Part shown: positions 43,556 to 53,718 of the stretch, piece by piece
Numbering within the stretch: position 1 is the stretch's first letter
Layout: each line of letters opens with the position of its first letter
NCBI GenBank assembly: GCA_900291925.1
Contig: UWYS01000019.1
Coordinates: 62,001-126,000 of the forward strand
Length of the DNA stretch: 64,000 nt
Origin: Thecaphora thlaspeos
Taxonomy: Eukaryota > Basidiomycota > Ustilaginomycetes > Urocystidales > Glomosporiaceae
Direction: 5' to 3'
The notes under the pieces: generated by a model
What the model was told of the DNA's origin: nothing
The model's input: the letters and a program-made list of their open reading frames with translations, nothing else
The model's database searches: none
Program-made: the position numbers and the translations under genes

Positions 43556-44915
43556 ATGGTGAGCATCCTCACTCCAATCTTCAATCGAGCCGGCGATGGT
43601 GGAAGTGGATGCTTTCGCAGTCCGTCGCTGTTCCTCGTCGCATCGGCTTTTCCTGGCCCGACTTTGCTGACGCCCTCATCCGTCCTGCTCCCTGCCCTCC
43701 CCTTCTGCACAGGCGCGCCCTTCCGCTTCCACCCCGCACCTCATCTGGGCGGCGGGACACTTCCTGTGCTTCTTCGCTGGTCTGAGGTACCTTTTCGCCA
43801 CTGTCATGCTCGGCACCATCAGCGGCGGCCTCGCAGCATGGTACGCCGCCACCTACATCGGCGCGATCACCTCCTACTGTGTCGTCGTCTACAAGAGCTA
43901 TGGCGTAAGTGGATTGGGCTGGTGGAGCCCTGTTGTTGTCGATGCTCTCGGGTCGCGCTGCTTCGTCAACTGACTAGGAACATGCCGCCTCGCCCTGCCT
44001 TGCCTTCCTTCAGATCCCACAACTCAGCCGGCCCTACATCCAGCGCGCCCTGATGGACGAAAATGTCCAGTATCTCTTCCTCGCCCTTTACTGGTTCATG
44101 ACTAGGCCCATCTTTGGTGAGTGCTCCGTCTCTTCCCCTGTGGCCTCTCTGTCTTTCTCTCTCTCCGCATTACTGACCAATGTCCGCCGAAGGCCCCTCC
44201 CTGCAGTGACCCTGATCCCCTACGTCACCTTCTCGCTCTTCCACATCCTGACGTTTGTGCGAACGACGGTCATCCCGATGGCGTTCCCGTCGGCCACGCC
44301 GCCGGCCGCCGCCAACGCTGCGCGGCCCGACGCTCCCGCCCAGCCAGCCACTGCGCCGGCCAAGGTGGCCAAGGTGGTCCAGGGTTGGGTCAAGGCCAAC
44401 TACGACCCTGCGATGCGCTTCGTCGCCTACGCCGAGGTGGCCATCTTTGCGCGCATCCTCTTTGGTGCGGTCCTCTTCCACAACAGCCTGCTTGCACCCC
44501 TCTTCTACGCCCACTTCCTGAGGCTGCGCTTCTACATGAGCTCGTTCACGCGCGCCGCGTTCCAGCACGTCAAGTCGGTGCTGGACGGCTACACGCAGCA
44601 CCAGAGCTGCCCGCCCGTGGTCAGGAAGGCATACCTCACCATCACGAACCTGGTGAGTACGAGGCGATGAGGAGCATGAGGATGGCTGCAACACCACCGA
44701 GGCTGCGAAAGTCATGCGACCGGGTAGACTGACCCAACCAACGAAGACTTCTTCATCCGCCTCCGCTTGCTCGTTACGACGCGTAGATCTCGCGATACGC
44801 CAGCTCGGTGCTGAGCGTGCAGAACCAGGGTGCCCAGCCCGCGGCTGGCTATGGAGCAGAAGCGGAAGCTGGAGGCGCTGCTGCTGCGGCCGGCGGTGCT
44901 GCCCCTCGACGATAA
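43556..44915 (+). CDS. TTS1: ER/nuclear envelope membrane protein Tts1 (TMEM33/Pom33 family)
   Basis: Multi-span protein that shapes ER tubules and helps nuclear pore distribution. CDS is join(43556..43558,43713..43904,44014..44116,44207..44652,44787..44915), 290 aa. The first coding exon is the ATG alone: the donor GTGAGC follows it directly. Exon 2 then gives ARPSASTPHLIWAAGHFLC. The other introns have donors GTAAGT, GTGAGT and GTGAGT with CAG, CAG and TAG acceptors, and phase agrees at each junction. Conserved blocks are YCVVVYKSYG, DENVQYLFLALYW, LIPYVTFSLFHILTFVRTT, VKANYDPAMRFVAYAEV and YAHFLRLRFYMSSFTRAAF, which are hallmarks of TMEM33 proteins. The tail is Gly/Ala-rich. Confidence 0.9.
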
Positions 44916-45727
44916 AGAGACGAACGACGTCCGGCCCGCCCCGACACAGTCGCGGTGAGGTTGACCGGAGGCCGGGGCGCGCGGTTGCGGCGATGGCGAT
45001 ACAATGCTGGACGCGGTACGCCTCCAAGAGGACACATCGAGAAGGTGAGACGGCAGAGTCAATGGACGCTGCGAGGGCCAGTACAGTGGCAGCCCCCTTC
45101 CCCCTGTGTGTATACACTCTCGCTGCTAGCGGCCACACAGAGGTTACCGGAAGGCAGCAGCAGAGTGCAATTTCTATCATGTCGCTTTTCACTCTTGAAG
45201 CCTGTGCTGGCGTGCGAGGAGGTTGTCGGCCCGACGAGGAGACACGAGACAAACAAGGTAGTGTAGAGACGATGAATGCCAAGAATGATTCTGCTTGGAC
45301 CGGTCTGGGTGGGGAGGAGAGAGTGGGCACGGAGCTGCATGGCGGAGGCAGGGTCTGGCGGGTGACAGCGCGCTCTTGCTTGACGCCTCCACACACAGAC
45401 ACGCACGACAAGGCGCTTGACGGGGCAGCGCGCAGCCACCCGCCCGACTCGACTCGACGCGACTCGACTCGACTCGACCTTTCCACCTTCCGCGCCACAT
45501 CCAATCTATCCACCTAGCCACTGTCCGTCCATCCACCCCACCCTGCCGAGGCCACCACTGCTCTCTGCACAGCTCCCCGGCTCTTTTGCTCGTCACATAA
45601 CCTGCCATGATCCTGCGGATACGCTTCGTCTCTGCTCGACTTCACCGCTGACGCACTCCAGCTCCCACTGCACCTGCTTCTCTTGCAGCAGCCCTTCAGT
45701 CCTTCCTAGGCCTCCTCGTCCCGGGCC
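44916..45727. other. intergenic region, TTS1 to the GTPBP-like gene
   Basis: 812 bp. A CGACT pentamer repeat is at 45445-45479 and a CT-rich leader follows up to the ATG at 45728. I find no gene. Confidence 0.45.
45445..45479. repeat. CGACT pentamer repeat, 7 units
   Basis: Seven tandem pentamers with one variant (CGACG), about 250 bp upstream of the next start codon. Confidence 0.85.
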
Positions 45728-48700
45728 ATGTTCGGCGAGGACCTCTCTGAGAGCCCGCGCATGCCCTCGCCCTGGTCTGCGGCCGCCAGGTGCGCATCCC
45801 CCTTCAGCGCCGCCACATCCGCTTCCACGACCGCTCCCACCACTCCTCCGCCACCTGCCAACGCCAGTCAGCTTGACCATGACCCTGCCCATCTCGACAC
45901 CGCTGCATCTAGACGACGGCGTCATCACACGCTTGGCTCCGACCAGCCGGTATCAGCGACACAAGTCAGGCCTCCCCATGCTCGCCTTTCCTCCTACGAG
46001 AGCCAGGCGGCCCATCTCAGATCCTTGATGGAGGCAAAGCTCTCCTCTTCTGTCAGTCTAGCCGCAACGGTCCCTGCCTTTGCAGCCTCGTCGCTGCTCG
46101 GGACAAGCCTCGACCTCAGGCAGCAAGTCGCAACGCGCATCCTCATCAACTCTCTGCCCGCCGAGCAGCAAATGGATCGGGACGGCGATCTCTCTTGGCC
46201 CACCGCAAAGCATTCCGGCACCCCTTTCGAACGCGGCTGCGTTGACGAGCCGGATCAAGCTCGATCCCAGCCATCCGGCCACGACGATGCTGGCGACGAC
46301 GGTGGTGGTGGTGGTGGCGATAAAGACGACGGTGACGAGCCCGATGGATTCTTTTCGCTCGACATGGATCTCGACATAGACGCTCCGCGCATCCCGGTCC
46401 CGCCTCCCGAAGCGCAAGCTTTGCACCCGCATCCTGACGGCAATGGCCGCTGCAACAGCAGCATAGCCCGTTCGTCCTCGTCTGGCATGGGCAACAGTCC
46501 CTCGCCTCTGACCAGCTTTCGCCGCAAGAGCAAACACAGCGACACCCCTTCCCCCTCGTTTGGTCCCATCGCTCCAGAGGTGGACCGGCGCGGCAACCTG
46601 GAATACAAGCTCAAGATTCTTCCTCCAAGCCGAGAGCGCTTCGACCGGCTCGTCACGCAACTGAAATGGCGACTGCTGGAGGGAGGCGGGCTCGCCGTCT
46701 ACGAGGTTGGCGTGCTCGACGATGGGACCCTCATCGGGCTCGATGTCGCCCCAATGAAAGACTCTCTCAAGCTGCTCAGCGCCATGGCCCGAGAGGTGGG
46801 AGCGCGATGCGAAGTACGGCGGGTGCTGGCAATCGAGCGCCATCACGGTGGTCGCAGCGGCGACGGTGCAGCAGCAGCAGCAGCGGCGGCGGATGTGGCG
46901 ATGGCGGCAGAGGGCGGCGCTGTGCAACCACCGGCATCCGACGGCAGCAACGAGAACTGCCAGTCGCTTCACTTCCCTGTGTGGGACAGGAGCCAGAGCA
47001 GAGACGGAGGGAAAAGCTCGAGCCAACAACCTGCCGCCAGCAGCATCGTCCGCGCCCTCGACGTCCCCGAGGCGACACGGCTCCTGATGCCGAGCACGCC
47101 GTCGGCTGGACTTAATGCAGGCCGCGGACAGCTCGAACAGGTGTCCACCGCGGACGAGGTCGGTCGTTACCACATCGCATTGAGCTACGACGATGGCGAC
47201 GACATGCAAAAGCGTACAGCCGACGTCAATGACCCGGACACATTAGGCGAGAGCCGGGAGCCCGCCAATGCGGACCCCGCTGTTCGAGACGATCCGCACG
47301 AGTCTTCGGACGAGGAGGGCTTTGGATTCTCGCTGTCCATCGACGGCGATGCCGATACCCGTCTCGATCTGTCCGGCGACACGCTCGCCAGCGGCAAGCC
47401 ACCGCCGATCTTCGACCGTCAACCGGCGCCGATATCCTTTACCGCCTCCGACCCCAGGTCAGGACCGTGTCCCTGCAAAGTTGTTGGCGCGATCGACGTC
47501 TCAGAGCGACATTCTGATGGCAAGCGGAAGTCGGATGAGCTCTCGACGTCAGTGACCGCACCACGCCCAGGCTCTGCTATGCCGCTGCATTCCGGAGACC
47601 TCTTGATGCGGATGTCTAGCCAGCCTAGGAACCACGAGACCGGTAACGGGTCGGACGCCAACGCTATTCATCCGGATATCGCGGCCATCGACGTCGAGGG
47701 CGTTGAGGCGTTTACGCTCGCCCGAAACGATGCGCAGGTCGGGAACATCGCCAACAGCCGGGGCGCGCCACACCGCAAGACGGGACAGTTTGGCGGACGC
47801 CGCGGCAAGGACGGTCGGGTGCCCTTCGTCGACCCTGAAATGATCGTTGAGCCTGTCTCGCCGGCCGATTACTCGTTGTTGAGCGAGAAGCAGGCCAAGG
47901 TGAAGGTGGGCAAGATGCCGAAGCGGCGCGGCAAGCGACGAGGCGCCAGCGGCTGGCGCATCGAAAGCGAGGACGACCGCGACGCTACTGGCGCCTCGCT
48001 CGAACGCAGGATGCGCCGACTGGCCGAACTCAAGGCGGCCGAACGAGCAGGAGCAGGCTGGACGGTAGATCTGGGAGCCGACGAAACGCCGTTCAACATC
48101 GCTGCCGGACAACTCGACGCCGGCCTCGACGGCTCCGCTGGACGGAGCAGCAACTCGATCGCGCAGAAGCTCGTGCAGCAGATGTTGGCGCTCCAGCTGG
48201 AGCACCTCAGCGTACGTCCGGCAGCCGCATACGCACACGATGGCACGGACGGCGATGGAAGCACGGCGACGCCGCCAGTCTACAATCAGCCGCCCTTTAA
48301 GGCGTTGGACGAGAAGACCGTCTCGCCCATTTTGGCGCTCGACGACGCTGAGATCGAGAGCGCGCGTGACGCCGACGGTGTCCGCGAGCTGTTCCAGCGC
48401 AAGAGACAGGAGATCCTCAAGCAGCGCCAGGCTTACCAGCGGGCAGCCGCGATGGTCCGCCACAACGAGAGCACCTCAATCTCAGGAACGAGCGGCGGCG
48501 ACAGCAGCGGCAACAGCGATGACAGCGACGAGTCCTCGGACGCTATCACCTTCCTCAGTTCTTTGAGATACGAGGGGCAAGCTGCAGCCAACAAGCCGTC
48601 GCCGTTGGGCGAAGACCTCGAGGCGGTACGTCTGGCAAAGATGAACCAGGTGGCCGACTCTGTGCAGCCAAAGACGATGCGTGCGCAGGCACGAGCGCGC

Positions 48701-49105
48701 AACGCCGCCCTCGCTACCTGCGCATCGCCGCCGGGCCGGGTTACTCCCGTTGACCTGCCGTCGACGGGGACCGGCACCACGCCTCAAGTCCTGTCTGACC
48801 CTTCGCTGGAGATGCGGACAGGGTATGAGAACGTCATGGCCGATCTGGGCATGGTGAGCGAACGGTCGCTCTTGCGCGCTGCGCAGGCCGCAGCGGGTGC
48901 CGATGCGAAGGCGCAGCAAGGAAACAGGCTGATTGTCGAAGCGGTCATCCGCCGTGACTTGGGACGGCACGAGACGTTTACCAATTTCCAGGGGTTTGAG
49001 GGGGAGCGAGGAGGCGCAGCAGAGGCAGGGTTGACAGTAGAACGACGATGCGATGGCGAGGCGGCTGTACAGAGGCCATCGAGAGTGGGCGGCTGCAACG
49101 CTTAA
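45728..49105 (+). CDS. protein with a GTPBP1/2-type N-terminal domain but no GTPase domain
   Basis: Single exon, 1125 aa, function unknown. Residues about 289-370 (beginning GNLEYKLKILPPSRERFDRL, then TQLKWRLLEGGGLAVYEVGV and MKDSLKLLSAMAREVGA) closely resemble the region that precedes the G domain in metazoan GTPBP1/GTPBP2 translational GTPases. In those proteins a P-loop of the type GNVDAGKST follows within about 70 residues. Here nothing like a P-loop, switch or NKxD motif occurs anywhere; the sequence instead becomes acidic and low complexity. A conserved-looking basic segment occurs near 690-790 (FVDPEMIVEPVSPADYSLLS, then KMPKRRGKRRG). A helical segment follows near 790-920, containing RRMRRLAELKAAERAGAGW and ELFQRKRQEILKQRQAY. 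No membrane span or signal is seen. The gene model is solid as an ORF, but its role is open. Confidence 0.75.
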   Translation: MFGEDLSESPRMPSPWSAAARCASPFSAATSASTTAPTTPPPPANASQLDHDPAHLDTAASRRRRHHTLGSDQPVSATQVRPPHARLSSYESQAAHLRSLMEAKLSSSVSLAATVPAFAASSLLGTSLDLRQQVATRILINSLPAEQQMDRDGDLSWPTAKHSGTPFERGCVDEPDQARSQPSGHDDAGDDGGGGGGDKDDGDEPDGFFSLDMDLDIDAPRIPVPPPEAQALHPHPDGNGRCNSSIARSSSSGMGNSPSPLTSFRRKSKHSDTPSPSFGPIAPEVDRRGNLEYKLKILPPSRERFDRLVTQLKWRLLEGGGLAVYEVGVLDDGTLIGLDVAPMKDSLKLLSAMAREVGARCEVRRVLAIERHHGGRSGDGAAAAAAAADVAMAAEGGAVQPPASDGSNENCQSLHFPVWDRSQSRDGGKSSSQQPAASSIVRALDVPEATRLLMPSTPSAGLNAGRGQLEQVSTADEVGRYHIALSYDDGDDMQKRTADVNDPDTLGESREPANADPAVRDDPHESSDEEGFGFSLSIDGDADTRLDLSGDTLASGKPPPIFDRQPAPISFTASDPRSGPCPCKVVGAIDVSERHSDGKRKSDELSTSVTAPRPGSAMPLHSGDLLMRMSSQPRNHETGNGSDANAIHPDIAAIDVEGVEAFTLARNDAQVGNIANSRGAPHRKTGQFGGRRGKDGRVPFVDPEMIVEPVSPADYSLLSEKQAKVKVGKMPKRRGKRRGASGWRIESEDDRDATGASLERRMRRLAELKAAERAGAGWTVDLGADETPFNIAAGQLDAGLDGSAGRSSNSIAQKLVQQMLALQLEHLSVRPAAAYAHDGTDGDGSTATPPVYNQPPFKALDEKTVSPILALDDAEIESARDADGVRELFQRKRQEILKQRQAYQRAAAMVRHNESTSISGTSGGDSSGNSDDSDESSDAITFLSSLRYEGQAAANKPSPLGEDLEAVRLAKMNQVADSVQPKTMRAQARARNAALATCASPPGRVTPVDLPSTGTGTTPQVLSDPSLEMRTGYENVMADLGMVSERSLLRAAQAAAGADAKAQQGNRLIVEAVIRRDLGRHETFTNFQGFEGERGGAAEAGLTVERRCDGEAAVQRPSRVGGCNA

Positions 49106-49364
49106 AGGTCCTTGACCTCTAGGCCCCTCGGCGTGCGGGCAAACTGGCCATCGCCTCCTCCAAGGATGGTGCGGGTAGAGATTGGGCGGCCACCCAAGGG
49201 GTACGTTTGCCTGGCGCCGCCGCCGTGGATCCCCCATCAAAGATGTCTCTGCCGAATGATCAAGCTTGACTTTGCTGTTGCCATCTCCAACGCTCGTCAG
49301 GCTCAGAAAGGAAAACCATTTGGCATAATGTGAAGGACGATTCAAGAGCGAACGAGACGCTGGC
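49106..49364. other. short intergenic region before tRNA-His
   Basis: 259 bp holding the 3' flank of the GTPBP-like gene. Nothing else is recognised. Confidence 0.4.
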
Positions 49365-49371
49365 AAAAAAA
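49365..49371 (-). terminator. Pol III terminator of tRNA-His
   Basis: Seven consecutive T on the minus strand, beginning 5 nt after the tRNA discriminator base. Confidence 0.8.
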
Positions 49372-49375
49372 CAAA

Positions 49376-49487
49376 TGCAGTCTGGAGGAATCGAACATCC
49401 GTCTAGTCGGGATTATAGAAGCTGGCGAGGCCTCTACGGGGGGGACAAAGCCACAACGACTCGTACTAACCACTATACTAAGACTGC
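49376..49487 (-). tRNA. tRNA-His (anticodon GTG) with a 40-nt intron
   Basis: The acceptor stem GCAGTCT (49481-49487) pairs fully with AGACTGC (49377-49383); the discriminator is A. The D-arm reads TAGTATAGTGGTTAGTAC as in yeast tRNA-His. Anticodon stem AGTCG/CGACT encloses the loop TTGTGG...C, placing anticodon GTG at positions 34-36. A 40-nt intron (49411-49450) sits at the canonical site between positions 37 and 38. The T-arm is GGATG-TTCGATT-CCTCC with one T-C mismatch. Mature length is 72 nt before CCA and G-1 addition. A T7 terminator follows. Yeast tRNA-His lacks an intron. Confidence 0.92.
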
Positions 49488-50593
49488 CACACAAGGGCCC
49501 ATCTCGACTCAGTAAGCCAAGAGAAAGCATGTAATCATTCTAATGGTCATTTGAGGCGGAACTCATCAAAGGCGTTGGAATGCTTCCCACCGGAGTTCTT
49601 CTCAAGCCTTGCCGCCTGTGGCGAGGCGATCCGCGAAAAGACAAGCGATGCTAGGTACGGCTGAGCCTGCGGGAGGTCTGCGTCTGAAGCAGCTTTGCCC
49701 GTGTGGAGCAGCAGGAGATGAGGTTGAGCTGGCTGGCCCGGCAGATCGAAGGTGACGCAGGCGTTTCTCGATTACTGTACCCAGCGCATCAGGGCAGTGA
49801 TCTGCCAAAGGGGCGGGCGGGCGGCGCTGCAGGGTCGTCTCCATCGGACGTCTTGGACGGGCGCGCGCGCGTCGTAATCAGGGTCAGTCGTACGCGGCTG
49901 ATCCGAGCGCAGGCGGGCGGCACCGACGGCAGCAGCCGCGACCCCGGCAGAGCTCCGACCGCGGCAGCTCCGACCGGCAGCTCCGACCGCCTCTGATCCC
50001 ACAACGCCTCCTCTCGGCCCCTTCCGCTCCCTTTCGGCCCTGTTCCGCTTCTCCCTGTCCCCTTTCTCGTCACCCCTCTCCCCTGTCCCCTGTCCCCTCT
50101 CGCCACTACCCTTCCGCCTCTCTCTTCTCCACGACCACCTACCGCCACAGCACAGCACATCTCCCCCTTTGCGCCTGCTTCCTCCACCGATCCCTTGTAC
50201 ATGGCCCCACCATCGCGCAGCGACCCCTCCAGACACCCGCGATACACGTCCCTCTCCTCCAGAATCATCTCTCTTCCGGCCTGCTTTCGTCTCGATCTCG
50301 CATCTCTCGCCTTCCCTGTAGACCACCCCACGATCCCTTTTGCTCCATCTAATCCTACCCTCTCTCCCTCGGCCGTCCGAGTCTCGCCAGGATCAAGCCG
50401 CACTCACAATCGGGCCTCATCACCGCTCGTGGACCTGCCTATAGAGCATCGCATGGAACACCAGCATCACGACACCTCCAACTTCTCAGCCAACTCTGTC
50501 CTCCTATCCGTCGCCTGAAGCCTAGATCGGGCTATCTACGTTTCCCGCGCTACTGCAACCGCGATCGAGGCCGCCGGCCCCGTCTACGCCGCC
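49488..50593. other. intergenic region upstream of the KAP-like phosphatase
   Basis: 1.1 kb. A pyrimidine-rich tract runs from about 49990 to 50160, and an upstream ATG at 50201 opens a 105-codon frame that ends at 50518, before the main ATG at 50594. This may be a long leader. I see no independent gene. Confidence 0.45.
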
Positions 50594-53290
50594 ATGAGCC
50601 AGCCCGCCATAGAAGCGGCGACCCCTCTCTCTCCTCCGCTGCCCGGCGCGTCCTTTCGCAGCCCTGTCCATGCAGCCGAATCACACGCAAGGTCGCCCTT
50701 CTTCGCAGCGCCCCCAGCCCACACAGCCAACCCAGCTAGACCTCCGAAGACTGCAGAGAACAACGGCGCCACTGTCTCTGTCTCTCCAACCTCCTCGTCT
50801 TCCGCCTCCGCCGCTGCTCCAAAGGCATCCACCATCCCTCTTACTGCAAACGGCAGACATAGTCACACTGTCGACGCCCTTGCGTCCCAGGCAGTCAAAC
50901 CTCCGCACTACTCGATCCATGGCGACCTCTCCTTCGAAAGCTCTAACAAGCTCAAGGCCGACCCGCAGACCGAGTTCTCCATCCAGCGCAAGCCCCAGGA
51001 CCGTCAGCCCAGCCTGATGCGAGAGGCGCAGACAAGTCAGGAGGAAGCCATCCAACACGCCCACCGTCAACAGTACCAGCACCAGCAGCACCAGCAGCAC
51101 CAAAACGCTCTCCTGCAGCAGCACTGCGAAGAGAGGGATGCCTTCGTTGCCGACGCCTTTCGCGCAGCAAGAGAGAGTGACCACCAGAAGTGGATCGTCC
51201 TCATGGACCTCTCCCGCTTCGCATCGCAGCATCACATGAGCGCCTACAGCATCATCAAGTTCGGGCCGCGCGGCTCGCCCTTTGCCTACGTCCCCATCAC
51301 CCTTCAGCGCCCCGATGCCGTCGAACAGACGATGCGTCAGCAGCGCGAGTCGGAGAGGGACGCCGTCGACTGGCTCATTAGCAAGAAGCGGAAGCGCGGC
51401 ATTCAGCTGCGCCAGCAGCAGCACAGCGGCGCCGTCCTCAAGCTGCTTCCGCAAGACATGAACTGCGGCCCGCCCAGCTCCGTCGTAGGCACGAAGCGAT
51501 CCGCATCGGTCATCACTCCGCCCAACGCCAGGGCTACGAGCCTCCATCGAACCAGATCGACCGAAGCGAACGGCCACCTCGTCATGGAGGACCAGCTTAG
51601 CCAGGCCATGTCCGACTCGATCCGGAACGGCATCGCGCAGAGCGACGCTTCGTCGTCGGCCGAGTCGCTCGTCTTAGACCAGGACGAGTCCAAGATCAAT
51701 GAGCTCGACCGATCGACGCGCTTGGTCGAGATCAAGGACGGCATGGAGGAAGCCGGCTGGTCCGCTTCCGCTTCTCACAGCTCACCCCATTCGGACGTTC
51801 GGGCAGAGGGAGGCTCGGTGCACTCTGCGCAGGCGGATGGCACCGCGTTCGAGGCCGGAAGCAGCGTCATGGTCGATGGACCACTAACAAAACAGGAGAT
51901 CTACGTGCAGGACATTGAAGAGGCGAGCGCGACCAGGAAGCCGGCCCACGTCCCCACTGAGCAGCAGCAGCAGGCGCACCCGCCGCCGGTTGCTTCAATG
52001 TTGCCGTCGCAGCAGGCCAATCTGGCGATCAAGACGAGCGACACGCATCCGATCCACATCAGCCCGATCATCCCCGAGAATCTGCTGCAAGAGATTTCGG
52101 ATCGCATCCTCGCCGCCGCGCCACCCCAGTTCATCGGCAACTTTGACGACAAGGGCGACCATCAGGAGCGCGAGGACCGGATCCATCAGCCGGTGTCATC
52201 GTTCATCGATCCGGCCGTCCACGAGAGGGAGCAGGCGCACGGCCGCAGGCTGCTGCGCCTGCCGCAGGTGGTCGACCTCGTTGCCATCTCGACCCCCGCC
52301 GAACCTGGCGTCCAGTCGCAGGCTCAGATTGCGGATCAGGCCACAGCGGAAGCAAACGCAGCAGCAGCGTCAACGTCGAAGCCGTTGCCGCTGACTGCGC
52401 AATCCACGCCCCCCTCCGACGCTGTTGGCACCGCCTCGATGGCCTCGCAGCGGCGACGGCGGCCGTGCATTGGCAACCTCTTGCTCTCCTCGTGTCCGGG
52501 CAAAAAGGTACGCCTCTCGGGCCCCGTACGAGGTCGCGGCGCCATCTGCCGTGATCTGGGACTGGACTTGAAGCGGATCTACAGCTTGGGCATCCGTGCC
52601 GTCGTCTGCTGCCTGGACAACGAAGAGCTGGCCTACCTCGGCGCGCCGTGGCAAGACTACGAGCGCGAGGCCGACGCCCTGGGGCTTGACGTGGTCCGGC
52701 TGCCGATGGCGGAAGGTTTCGCGCCGACATGCGTGACGCGGATGGACGACGCCATGACCGCCCTGATCCAGGACTACACGTTGCGCGGCAAGAGCGTCCT
52801 CGTACACTGCCGCGGCGGCGTGGGCCGCGCCGGCCTCTCGGCCTGCCTGTGGATGCTCAAGCTGGGTCTTGTAGGCCCTTCGCCGCACGCCATGCACCTC
52901 GACGCAATGCATTCATCGCCGTCATCGGCGCTCGGTACGGTTTCGCACCGATCAACACAAGCGGATGGGAAGCAAACCATCGCAGAAACCAGAATGACGG
53001 CGTTATCGACGTCGAGCCAGTCTCAGACTGTGCTCGATACGGTAGAGAGGCTGATCGAGACGATCCGCCGTCGGAGAAGCCCCAAGGCCATCGAGACGGC
53101 TGAACAGGTCAAATTCATGGTCGAGGTGAGTTGGCGCGATGAGCTTTCATCTCCCCTTCCTCCTCAGGGACGCTCTCGTGAATTGCATATAACCAGTACC
53201 CGCTGACCCTCGATATCCATCTTCCACCCCTCTTAGTTCGTCACGTACCTGCACCGCCAAGAGGATCTAGTCAGGCAGAACCAATGTTAA
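50594..53290 (+). CDS. CDKN3/KAP-like dual-specificity phosphatase with a long N-terminal extension
   Basis: Cys-based phosphatase related to human CDKN3 (KAP), which dephosphorylates CDK2; the substrate here is unknown. CDS is join(50594..53125,53237..53290), 861 aa, far longer than CDKN3 (212 aa). The catalytic region is about residues 630-850: NLLLSSCPGKKVR, RDLGLDLKRIYSLGIRAVVC, a conserved VRLPMAEGFAP, then the P-loop HCRGGVGRAG with its Cys at about 739. The residue after the P-loop Arg is Ala where classical enzymes have Ser/Thr. The 111-bp intron (GTGAGT...TTAG) adds FVTYLHRQEDLVRQNQC, the usual ending helix; unspliced, the frame ends in unrelated residues. The first 600 residues are mostly disordered, with a His/Gln run and one ordered-looking patch (KWIVLMDLSRFASQHHMS). 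Confidence 0.85.
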
Positions 53291-53718
53291 GCCGCCCAGG
53301 GCGTCCAGGTCGCCTCTCCCCATCGCCTCGGGCCGTCTCGCCGTTTCATCCGCCGGTATTCCACGTCACATTCCACTCTCTCTCGCCGAGCATTGCTTCG
53401 TCTCTCTATCCGCCCTTTGCACTCCCCCACACACACCCGCACGCGCATAGAAAGACCTCATAAACGTCTCCGGACCTGTAGAACAAGAGCCCCTCATCCT
53501 TGGAAGTCGCATCCGCATCTCTTCGTGATACTGCTTCAGCGTTGTCTGTCAGTCGCCGCTTGCAATTTGAAAGTGGAAGTGTTTGCCACTACTATACAAC
53601 GAGCTCTTCGAGCCACCTCTGAACGGAGTGCAGACAGCCGCATCGATGCGGAGGATGAAGATGGGGATGAAACTCGGTTCTCAGACCGACACGGCATGCG
53701 TGTGTGCTAAGCATCAGA
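53291..53718. other. convergent intergenic region, KAP-like / SWA2
   Basis: 428 bp between stop codons. No gene is recognised. Confidence 0.45.
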
